The notes under the pieces are model-generated. The model saw only the letters and a program-made list of their open reading frames with translations, was not told the origin of the DNA and did not search any database. Shown here piece after piece: positions 28,861 through 34,451 of a DNA stretch of 39,700 nt (position 1 is its first letter; each line of letters starts with the position of its first letter). The DNA is from Candidatus Ruminococcus intestinipullorum. Lineage in GTDB: Bacteria > Bacillota > Clostridia > Lachnospirales > Lachnospiraceae. The stretch lies in NCBI GenBank assembly GCA_018883985.1, contig JAHLFA010000084.1:1-39700 (forward strand), written 5' to 3'. The translations under genes were made by a program, and so were the position numbers.

Positions 28861-28896
28861 AAAAAAGCTGAGAAAATAGTTTAATATCGTTGATGG

Positions 28897-28939
28897 GTCC
28901 TGTTAGTTTAATGGATAAAACAAGCGCCTCCTAAGTGTT
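28897..28939 (+). pseudogene. tRNA-Arg(CCU) 5' half, interrupted after the anticodon arm
   Basis: Acceptor strand GTCCTGT, D-arm GTTT/AAAC with its loop, and an anticodon arm with loop CTCCTAA (anticodon CCU) are all canonical. The 3' anticodon strand is only loosely paired (GTGTT), after which no variable loop, T-arm or matching acceptor strand follows. A weak complement (GCAGGGAC) at 28963 cannot restore a T-arm. This is what integration of an element at the anticodon loop leaves behind. The missing 3' half was not found elsewhere in the window. Confidence 0.75.
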
Positions 28940-28956
28940 TGGTAAGCGAACACCTC

Positions 28957-29109
28957 ATGGAAGCAGGGACAGGCAGATTTGAGTACAAATCGGATCTGGT
29001 ACGGAAACGAATTGAACAGAAGTTGAACATGAAAAAGGTGTTCGCTTCACTGTCAAAGAAACAGAAAAAATTGTTGGTTACCAGTCATAAAAAATGGCTG
29101 TTACCATAG
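28957..29109 (+). CDS. possible 50-residue basic protein between the two tRNA-Arg copies
   Basis: An open frame beginning MEAGTGRFEYKSDLVRKRIE and ending KKWLLP. It is rich in Lys and Arg and lacks cysteines, membrane segments or a good ribosome binding site. It may be a small DNA-binding protein of the integrated element, the tail of a lost gene, or chance. I do not recognise it. Confidence 0.25.
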   Translation: MEAGTGRFEYKSDLVRKRIEQKLNMKKVFASLSKKQKKLLVTSHKKWLLP

Positions 29110-29167
29110 AATCGGTTATCTGACCGAGAGGCTGAAAACCCAGTGTTTAAGCCAAAAATCAGAGAAT

Positions 29168-29241
29168 GTCTTCGTAGCTCAGCTGGATAGAGCACTCGCC
29201 TCCTAAGCGAGGGGTCAGAGGTTCAAATCCTCCCGGAGACG
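29168..29241 (+). tRNA. tRNA-Arg(CCU), intact
   Basis: A complete 74-nt cloverleaf: acceptor GTCTTCG/CGGAGAC, D-arm GCTC/GAGC, anticodon stem CTCGC/GCGAG with loop CTCCTAA (anticodon CCU), T-loop TTCAAAT, discriminator G, CCA not encoded. The outermost T-stem pair is A-C. Its sequence is unlike the broken tRNA-Arg upstream except around the anticodon (CGCCTCCTAAG shared), so the two are not a recent duplicate. Confidence 0.95.
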
Positions 29242-29249
29242 GCAAATAT

Positions 29250-29292
29250 AAGCGGGAATTATTAGCTGGAACGGTTGAATAATTACCCGCTT
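29250..29292 (+). terminator. hairpin after tRNA-Arg
   Basis: Arms AAGCGGGAATTATT and AATAATTACCCGCTT pair with a single bulge around a 14-nt loop; ATTTCATTTT follows. It is a likely 3' end of the tRNA transcript. The loop region contains an inverted copy of the AGCTAATA motif. Confidence 0.6.
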
Positions 29293-29424
29293 ATTTCATT
29301 TTCTGGAGAGAAAAAAGGGTCTGTCAGGAATGAAATCTCAGCTAATACACCGACAAAAATCGGCGGCTCCAGCTAATAAATATGCTCTGTGGCTAATACT
29401 TTTTTTCAGAGCGTTTAGCTAATA
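29260..29424. repeat. cluster of AGCTAATA motifs
   Basis: Exact AGCTAATA at 29340-29347, 29371-29378 and 29417-29424, one variant GGCTAATA at 29391-29398, and an exact inverted copy at 29260-29267. Spacings of the direct copies are 31, 20 and 26 bp. The cluster lies in non-coding DNA 200-350 bp upstream of a parB-parA-parB operon, where plasmid centromeres and iterons are commonly found. Confidence 0.6.
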
Positions 29425-29439
29425 TGAGTGCTCGGTTAG

Positions 29440-29526
29440 ATGTCAGCCTGTGTTTTAGATAGTAAAAAAGAGAAAATGCTGGATAAACAGGCGGTACGTC
29501 ATTACGGATTATCTGAAGAAAGCTGA
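29440..29526 (+). CDS. possible 28-residue leader peptide
   Basis: A short frame MSACVLDSKKEKMLDKQAVR followed by HYGLSEES. It ends 33 nt before a strong terminator hairpin that precedes the partition operon. No good ribosome binding site is seen for the first ATG; an internal ATG at 29476 follows AAAGAG. It could be an attenuator-type leader peptide or chance. Confidence 0.3.
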   Translation: MSACVLDSKKEKMLDKQAVRHYGLSEES

Positions 29527-29559
29527 TACAATATCAATTACATAGATATGTCAAACGAG

Positions 29560-29608
29560 AAGCTCGTTTGGATCGGATTTATAAAAATCTGATCTGAACG
29601 GGCTTTTT
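29560..29608 (+). terminator. strong terminator or attenuator before the element's parB
   Basis: A 21-bp stem with four G-U pairs and an ATAA loop, ending GGGC followed by TTTTT. A smaller alternative hairpin (AAACGAG 29553-29559 with CTCGTTT 29563-29569) would use part of the terminator's 5' arm. It lies 28 nt before the TTG start of the first parB, so it either ends upstream transcription or attenuates the operon. Confidence 0.8.
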
Positions 29609-29636
29609 ACGTATCAGAAGAAAGAAGGAGGAAGAA

Positions 29637-30482
29637 TTGGAAGAAAAAGAGAAAGTCATTGAAATTGAGATTGAGAGGCTTCGTGATTTTAAGAAGCATC
29701 CATTTCAGGTCAGGGACGATAAAGAGATGTCGCTTCTAAAAGAAAGTATTCAAAATTACGGGATACTCAGTCCACTGATCGTTAGACCTGTCCTGGACGG
29801 TGTGTATGAGATTGTGGCAGGGCATAGAAGAAAATATGCGGCACAGCAGTTGGGATATCGTAAGCTGCCCGTAATCATCCGGGTGATGTCTGATGACGAG
29901 GCGATTATTTCCATGGTAGATTCTAATTTGCAGCGGGAGCGGATCAGCTACAGCGAAAAAGCATTTGCCTATATGATGAAAAATGAGGCAATGAAAAGAA
30001 AAGGCGGTCGAAAGCGTAGCCAAATTGACCACAAATTCAAAGGGAAAAAGACAGTCGAGATTATTGGAGAGGAAGGCGGTGACAGCCCTAAGCAGGTTCA
30101 GCGCTATATCAAGATTACAGAATTGATTCCGGAACTGCTCCAACAGTTGGATGATGAAATGATCGGATTTAATCCTGCTGTAGAGATCGCCTCTCTGAAG
30201 AAGGAAGAGCAAAAACAGCTTCTCGACGCTATGGATTATGCACAGTCTACGCCTTCACTGTCACAGGCGCAGCGGATGAAAAGGTTAAGCAAAGAAGGAA
30301 AGCTCACAAAAGAAAAGATGGAAGATATTATGAGTGAGATTAAGAAGGGAGAAATCTCCAGAGTGATTTTTACAAATGAACAGCTTCACCGATATTTCCC
30401 ATCCAGTTATACACCGGAGAAAATGAAACGGGAAATCCTGGCGATATTAAAACTCTGGGCAGAACAATACTGGGAACAGTAA
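29637..30482 (+). CDS. ParB-like partition protein 1 of the mobile element
   Basis: A 281-residue ParB/Srx-domain protein. The N-terminal box reads IEIERLRDFKKHPFQVRDDK, then GILSPLIVRP, IVAGHRRKYAAQQLG (the G-x-RR nucleotide-binding box), and SMVDSNLQRERISYSEKAFA. A helix-turn-helix follows (GDSPKQVQRYIKITELIPEL). The C-terminus (RYFPSSYTPEKMKREILAIL) is shared with the second ParB here. The start is TTG at 29637, fixed by AAGGAGG 7 nt upstream. It is expected to bind a plasmid or ICE centromere and work with the ParA 16 bp downstream. It is far from the chromosomal ParB in sequence. Confidence 0.88.
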   Translation: MEEKEKVIEIEIERLRDFKKHPFQVRDDKEMSLLKESIQNYGILSPLIVRPVLDGVYEIVAGHRRKYAAQQLGYRKLPVIIRVMSDDEAIISMVDSNLQRERISYSEKAFAYMMKNEAMKRKGGRKRSQIDHKFKGKKTVEIIGEEGGDSPKQVQRYIKITELIPELLQQLDDEMIGFNPAVEIASLKKEEQKQLLDAMDYAQSTPSLSQAQRMKRLSKEGKLTKEKMEDIMSEIKKGEISRVIFTNEQLHRYFPSSYTPEKMKREILAILKLWAEQYWEQ

Positions 30483-30498
30483 TTGAGGAGGATAAAAA

Positions 30499-31284
30499 AT
30501 GTGTAAGGTTATTTCAATAGCAAATCAGAAAGGCGGAGTCGCAAAGACTACTACTGCTGTAAATCTTGGCATTGGATTAGCAAGAAAAGGGAATAAAGTA
30601 TTGCTTGTCGATACAGATCCGCAGGGAAGTCTGACTGCAAGCCTTGGATATGTCGAACCGGATGAAATTCCGGTTACTCTGGCAAACATCCTGACGGCTG
30701 TTATTAATGAGGAAGAAATTGATATGGCAGCTGGGATTCTTCATCATGAGGAAAATATAGATATCATGCCCGGCAATATTGAACTTTCTGCGTTGGAAGT
30801 GACAATGGGAAATGTTATGAGCAGGGAATTAATACTGAAGGATTATATCGATATGATGAGAGAACGATACGATTATATTTTGATCGATTGTATGCCAAGT
30901 CTTGGAATGATGACAATTAATGCTCTGGTGGCATCAGATTCAGTGCTTATCCCGGTTCAGGCTGCTTACCTTCCTGTAAAAGGACTTCAGCAGTTAATTA
31001 AAACAATCATGATGGTAAAGAAGAGGTTAAATCGTAAATTGAAAATCCAGGGAATTCTTCTTACTATGGTCGATTACAGAACAAATTATGCGAAAGATAT
31101 TTCTTCTAAAGTACATGAAACATACGGATCAAGGATTGTTGTCTTTCAAAATACGATTCCTATGTCTGTAAAGGCTGCCGAAACAAGCGCAGAAGGAATA
31201 AGTATTTATGCACACTGTCCCAGGAGTAAAGTTGCAGAGGCATACAGAAATCTGACAGAGGAGGTTTTGGAAAATGAAAAATAG
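30499..31284 (+). CDS. ParA-type partition ATPase of the mobile element
   Basis: A 261-residue deviant-Walker ATPase: MCKVISIANQKGGVAKTTTA (Walker A KGGVAKTT), LLVDTDPQGSLTAS, and YDYILIDCMPSLGMMT (Walker B). Unlike the chromosomal copy, Ala replaces Gly in the P-loop. There is no N-terminal DNA-binding domain, so it is not expected to self-repress. The GAGGAGG site gives a firm start. It lies between two ParB-like genes and overlaps the second by 11 nt, so all three are translated together. Its likely job is stable inheritance of the circular form of the element. Confidence 0.92.
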   Translation: MCKVISIANQKGGVAKTTTAVNLGIGLARKGNKVLLVDTDPQGSLTASLGYVEPDEIPVTLANILTAVINEEEIDMAAGILHHEENIDIMPGNIELSALEVTMGNVMSRELILKDYIDMMRERYDYILIDCMPSLGMMTINALVASDSVLIPVQAAYLPVKGLQQLIKTIMMVKKRLNRKLKIQGILLTMVDYRTNYAKDISSKVHETYGSRIVVFQNTIPMSVKAAETSAEGISIYAHCPRSKVAEAYRNLTEEVLENEK

Positions 31285-32185
31285 AAGCGGGGAAAAAGTT
31301 AAACTGACAAGTATTGACGAAATGCTTGGAGTTCTGAATGAAGAGTCGGCTATGGAGATAGAAATCAGCAGGATCCATAGTTTCAAGAATCATCCTTTTA
31401 AAGTTCTTGATGATGGAAAAATGCAGGATCTGGTAGACAGTGTAAAGGAAAATGGAGTGCTTACTCCTGTATTGATCCGTCCAACAGCGAATGATCAATA
31501 TGAAATGATATCCGGTCATCGTAGAATGCATGCAGCTGTTATCGCAGGTCTTACTACAATTCCGGCAATCATCAGAGAACTGTCAGATGATGAAGCGGTA
31601 ATCGCAATGGTAGATGCCAATATTCAGAGGGAAGAACTGCTTCCGAGTGAAAAGGCATATGCGTTTAAAATGAAATTGGATGCCATGAAACACCAGGGAG
31701 GAAGGACAGATATTACTTCTGGTCAAAATGGCCAGAAGTTGAAAGGAACTGTTTCAAGAGATATTTTAGCTGAACAGGTTGGAGAAAGTTCAAAGCAGAT
31801 ACAGCGTTATATTCGTCTCACGGAACTTATACCGGAACTGCTTGAACTCGTTGATAAAAAGAAACTGCAATTTACTGTAGCTGTTGATATTTCATATCTC
31901 GACAGGGAAATCCAGAAATGGATTTATGAATATATCCGGGACAATGGTTTCATCAAGCCTTGCCAGATTTCAGCTTTGCGGAAACATCTTGAAACGGAAA
32001 CAATCAGTCAGAATTTTATGATCTCGATATTTAATAATTGTATTGCTCCTAAAACCCAAAATAGAAAGGTGACAATTTCAGAGAAAAAGCTCACGAAATA
32101 TTTTCCGCTGGAATATTCAGAAGAGCAAATGGAACGGATAATCGTCAGTTTATTGGAAAAATGGAAGACGGAACAGGAGGGATGA
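31274..32185 (+). CDS. ParB-like partition protein 2 of the mobile element
   Basis: A 303-residue ParB/Srx-domain protein paralogous to the one before parA. Shared blocks are MEIEISRIHSFKNHPFKVLD, GVLTPVLIRP, MISGHRRMHAAVIAG, MVDANIQREELLPSEKAYAF, and SSKQIQRYIRLTELIPELLE, and both end in a YFP..Y..EQM-type tail. It starts inside the parA 3' end with AGGAGG upstream and is followed 4 nt later by the first repA-like gene. The two ParB copies differ in the middle and C-terminal thirds, so they could recognise different sites or form mixed complexes. Confidence 0.88.
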   Translation: MKNRSGEKVKLTSIDEMLGVLNEESAMEIEISRIHSFKNHPFKVLDDGKMQDLVDSVKENGVLTPVLIRPTANDQYEMISGHRRMHAAVIAGLTTIPAIIRELSDDEAVIAMVDANIQREELLPSEKAYAFKMKLDAMKHQGGRTDITSGQNGQKLKGTVSRDILAEQVGESSKQIQRYIRLTELIPELLELVDKKKLQFTVAVDISYLDREIQKWIYEYIRDNGFIKPCQISALRKHLETETISQNFMISIFNNCIAPKTQNRKVTISEKKLTKYFPLEYSEEQMERIIVSLLEKWKTEQEG

Positions 32186-32189
32186 AAAC

Positions 32190-32540
32190 ATGGCGTTTCG
32201 GTATTTTTATGGAAAAGAGGCGGATCAATACTCTTTTATCCGCATTCCCAAACTGTTATTAACAGGCAAGGATTTCTCATCTCTGTCAATTATGGCTAAG
32301 ATGCTATACGGTCTTCTGTTGGATCGAATGGGAATGGCATCAAAGAATAAATGGCTTGACAGAGAGAACAGAGTATATGTGATCTATCCTATTGCAGAAA
32401 TCCAGCAGGATATGTGTATTTCAAGAAAAAAGGCGATGGAGATCCTTTCTGAATTAGAGGAAAAGGGACTTGTTGAGAAACAGATCCGGGGATCCGGATT
32501 GCCAAACCTTTTATATATTAAACAATTTACAGCGGCCTGA
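32190..32540 (+). CDS. short RepA_N-domain protein
   Basis: A 116-residue protein equal to only the N-terminal winged-helix domain of RepA_N replication initiators: FRYFYGKEADQYSFIRIPKL, LSIMAKMLYGLLLDRMG, then ISRKKAMEILSELEEKGLVE and LLYIKQF. It ends where the longer neighbour continues for over 200 residues. It could be a truncated duplicate or a real single-domain regulator of replication. AGGAGGGATG lies upstream. It sits 4 nt after parB2 and 51 nt before the full-length paralogue. Confidence 0.8.
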   Translation: MAFRYFYGKEADQYSFIRIPKLLLTGKDFSSLSIMAKMLYGLLLDRMGMASKNKWLDRENRVYVIYPIAEIQQDMCISRKKAMEILSELEEKGLVEKQIRGSGLPNLLYIKQFTAA

Positions 32541-32591
32541 TCAGAGGTGCCGGAAATAGCACCTCTGAAATCCAGAAGAAAGGAGGAACAT

Positions 32592-33596
32592 ATGGAACAA
32601 AAAGTATCATTTAATTATTTTTATGGATCCCAGGCGGATCAGTATAGTTTTTATCGGATTCCAAAAGCGTTATTTAAGAATGATTACTTCCGCGGACTGT
32701 CCAGTGATGCGAAGATATTGTATGGGCTGATGTTGGACAGGATGTCTTTATCTATCAAGAACCAGTGGTTTGATCATGAAAACAGGGCTTACATATACTT
32801 TTCTATTGAAGATATTATGGAATTGCTGAATTGTGGCAGAAATAAAGCTGTAAAATCGCTGCAGGAGCTGGACAGTGAAAACGGGATTGGTCTGATCGAG
32901 AAGAAACGCCAGGGATTTGGCAAGACCAATATTATCTATGTAAAATCATTTATGATGGCAGACGAGGAAAAAACTGTGGAAGATATTCCATCAGATCAGG
33001 AGACAGAGCCACAGAAGTTTACAATTCAAACTTATGAGGGGGAAGAGTCAGATCAAGAAGTTTACAAAACAAACTTCAAGAAGTCCCAAAAACAAACTTC
33101 AAGAAGTCCTGAAAATAAACTTCAAGAAGTTTGCAAAACAAACTCTATTTATAATAATTTAAGTTATAATAAAGAGAATGATACTGAATCAGATCTAATC
33201 GGATCGTTTCAGATGCGATCCATAGAAGGGATGACAACTATGCAGGCGTACGGAAGCCTGATCAAAGAGAATATTGACTATGATAATCTTCTGATCAGCC
33301 ATCCTTTTGAGCAGGAGCTGATCCAGGGAATCTATGAGCTGATACTGGAGACAGTATTGTGTCAGAATGAAGAAATACTGATTGCCAGTAACCGGTATCC
33401 GGTTCAGCTTGTGAAAAGCAAATTTCTGAAACTCAAATATTCACACATCGAGTATGTGATCGAATGTCTGAAAAAGAATACTTCAAAAGTCAAGAATATC
33501 AAGAAGTATATGCTGGCTGCATTATTTAATGCGCCTACTACAATTGATGGTTATTATCAGGCTGAGGTAAATCACGATATGCCCCAGTTTGCCTGA
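32592..33596 (+). CDS. RepA_N-type replication initiator with DUF6017-like C-terminus
   Basis: A 334-residue protein of the kind found in clostridial ICEs and plasmids. The N-terminal RepA_N domain (about 1-120) has FNYFYGSQADQYSFYRIPKA, DAKILYGLMLDRMSLSIKNQ, CGRNKAVKSLQELD and NIIYVKSF. A low-complexity linker (about 125-205) is encoded by four 23-bp DNA repeats and AT-rich DNA. The C-terminal domain (about 210-325; MTTMQAYGSLIKENIDYDNL, YVIECLKKNTSKVKNIKKYM) resembles DUF6017. I start at the ATG at 32592 with AGGAGG just upstream. The expected role is binding its own origin, which the repeats suggest lies inside this gene. Confidence 0.85.
   Translation: MEQKVSFNYFYGSQADQYSFYRIPKALFKNDYFRGLSSDAKILYGLMLDRMSLSIKNQWFDHENRAYIYFSIEDIMELLNCGRNKAVKSLQELDSENGIGLIEKKRQGFGKTNIIYVKSFMMADEEKTVEDIPSDQETEPQKFTIQTYEGEESDQEVYKTNFKKSQKQTSRSPENKLQEVCKTNSIYNNLSYNKENDTESDLIGSFQMRSIEGMTTMQAYGSLIKENIDYDNLLISHPFEQELIQGIYELILETVLCQNEEILIASNRYPVQLVKSKFLKLKYSHIEYVIECLKKNTSKVKNIKKYMLAALFNAPTTIDGYYQAEVNHDMPQFA
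33053..33144 (+). repeat. four tandem 23-bp repeats (iterons) inside the rep gene
   Basis: Four head-to-tail units begin at 33053, 33076, 33099 and 33122. Each starts TCAAGAAGT and ends AAACT, so each junction makes the palindrome ACTTC-AA-GAAGT. A degenerate unit lies at 33010-33032. Because 23 is not a multiple of 3, successive units are read in different frames, so the repeat is conserved at DNA rather than protein level. An AT-only stretch follows at 33145-33170. This is the expected look of a replication origin. Confidence 0.85.
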
Positions 33597-33614
33597 TGGA
33601 GGAAAGGAGAAATC

Positions 33615-33881
33615 ATGATAATTTTAAAATTAATTGAAAAACTGATATTGCTTCCGGTATGGATCATCTTGGCTCTGATCAGCCTTTGCATTAAGCTGAC
33701 AGTCAATTTATATGGCTTTATAAAAGGGGTTTTTACTTTCCTGCTTATTCTTTTGATGATCGGAACGATTATCTGTTATCAGGACTGGGTTCAGGTGGCG
33801 GTACTCTTGTGTATTGAAGCGGCAGCATTCTTGATTTTATTCTGTGGATGCTTTATACAGGACGTGAAAAAGAAGTATTAA
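33615..33881 (+). CDS. small membrane protein of the mobile element
   Basis: An 88-residue, highly hydrophobic protein with about three membrane segments (LILLPVWIILALISLCIKLT, FTFLLILLMIGTIIC, and VAVLLCIEAAAFLILFCG). It resembles the short CD1845-type membrane proteins that follow the rep gene in Tn1549-like ICEs. The AGGAAAGGAGAAATC site is strong. Its last ten residues (CFIQDVKKKY) are read out of frame from DNA that in another frame encodes a YitT/DUF2179 remnant, so the original C-terminus was probably replaced at a junction near 33850. Confidence 0.65.
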   Translation: MIILKLIEKLILLPVWIILALISLCIKLTVNLYGFIKGVFTFLLILLMIGTIICYQDWVQVAVLLCIEAAAFLILFCGCFIQDVKKKY

Positions 33882-34006
33882 TGTGTGCATGTAACAATAA
33901 AGAAATGCATATGATTCAAGAAGCTGTAAAGAAAGTAGATTCATCAGCGTTTCTTGTTACAATGGAATCGAATGAAGTGCGTGGAAAAGGATTCAAGCCA
34001 ATATAA
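33854..34006 (+). pseudogene. YitT/DUF2179 C-terminal remnant
   Basis: One frame reads YTGREKEVLMCACNNKEMHM, then IQEAVKKVDSSAFLVTMESN and EVRGKGFKPI, ending in TAA. This is the pattern of the cytoplasmic DUF2179 domain at the end of YitT-family membrane proteins. All transmembrane segments are missing, and the 5' end runs into the small membrane protein gene in another frame. It is a fragment left by a deletion or insertion; a short ATG-started frame (41 residues) remains. Confidence 0.7.
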
Positions 34007-34029
34007 TATAAAAATTAAGAAGTTCTAGC

Positions 34030-34221
34030 ATGGATCGGTATAAGATTGGATCCGGAACATTATCTTTGATTATGGAACGTTATCACGCGGGAGGAATTCC
34101 GATTGAAGAACTCCAGATGATGCCACCAAAAGAGGTGGAATTACTTTTTTATCCTCAGAAAAATATTAAAAAGAAGGATATTCCACTTCCAGATTTCCAG
34201 TACTATTTATACAGGTCATAA
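34030..34221 (+). pseudogene. IS21-type transposase (IstA) N-terminal remnant
   Basis: A 63-residue frame: MDRYKIGSGTLSLIMERYHA, then GGIPIEELQMMPPKEVELLF, YPQKNIKKKDIPLPDFQYYL and YRS. The G-x-GT-x-x-x-I-x-x-R helix, the ..LLFYP block and the LPDFQYY block match the start of IstA-like transposases. The frame ends where the DDE catalytic domain should begin, and no IstB or terminal repeats are visible. Read as a degraded insertion-sequence fragment; an intact small protein is less likely. Confidence 0.6.
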
Positions 34222-34293
34222 GATGATATCTAAAAACAAGAAAACAAAGAAAGAACCAATATCATTAGGAAATGAAGAATAATACAATCAACC

Positions 34294-34389
34294 TTGTGCC
34301 CAGTGGGCACGAAGTTGGCACAGTCACTACGGTGTCGGGAGAAATCCTGTAGCAAGTGGGGAATGGTTCGACTCCATTCCTCATTTTTT
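34294..34389 (+). ncRNA. candidate structured RNA with three hairpins and a terminator
   Basis: Hairpin 1: GTGCCC-AGT-GGGCAC (34296-34310), with a competing pairing TGTGCC (34295-34300) to GGCACA (34317-34322). Hairpin 2: CTAC/GTAG outer stem and GGGA/TCCT inner stem closed by a GAAA tetraloop (34327-34352), with a 6-nt bulge. Hairpin 3: a 9-10-bp stem around TTCGACT (34357-34383), a loop fitting the T-loop consensus, followed by TTTTTT. No open reading frame is needed to explain it. A -10-like TACAAT lies at 34283-34288; no clear -35. It does not fit a tRNA. Confidence 0.55.
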
Positions 34390-34451
34390 CGTGCAGAAAA
34401 TGCATAGATTATTATCCTGTTTGAAATACCAGGGAAGCATTATACGTTTAC

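Noticed and set aside
31160-31531. Antisense frames over the element parA/parB genes
   Set aside because: They are frame shadows of strongly supported genes and carry no recognisable motifs.
33053-33144. CRISPR array
   Set aside because: The 23-bp units are head to tail with no spacers and lie inside a coding sequence; no cas genes are seen.
34294-34389. tRNA or tmRNA 3' end, because of the GG-TTCGACT-CC T-arm-like hairpin
   Set aside because: The stem is 9-10 bp instead of 5, a T-run follows directly, and no acceptor stem or anticodon arm can be paired; nor does it match the missing half of the broken tRNA-Arg.
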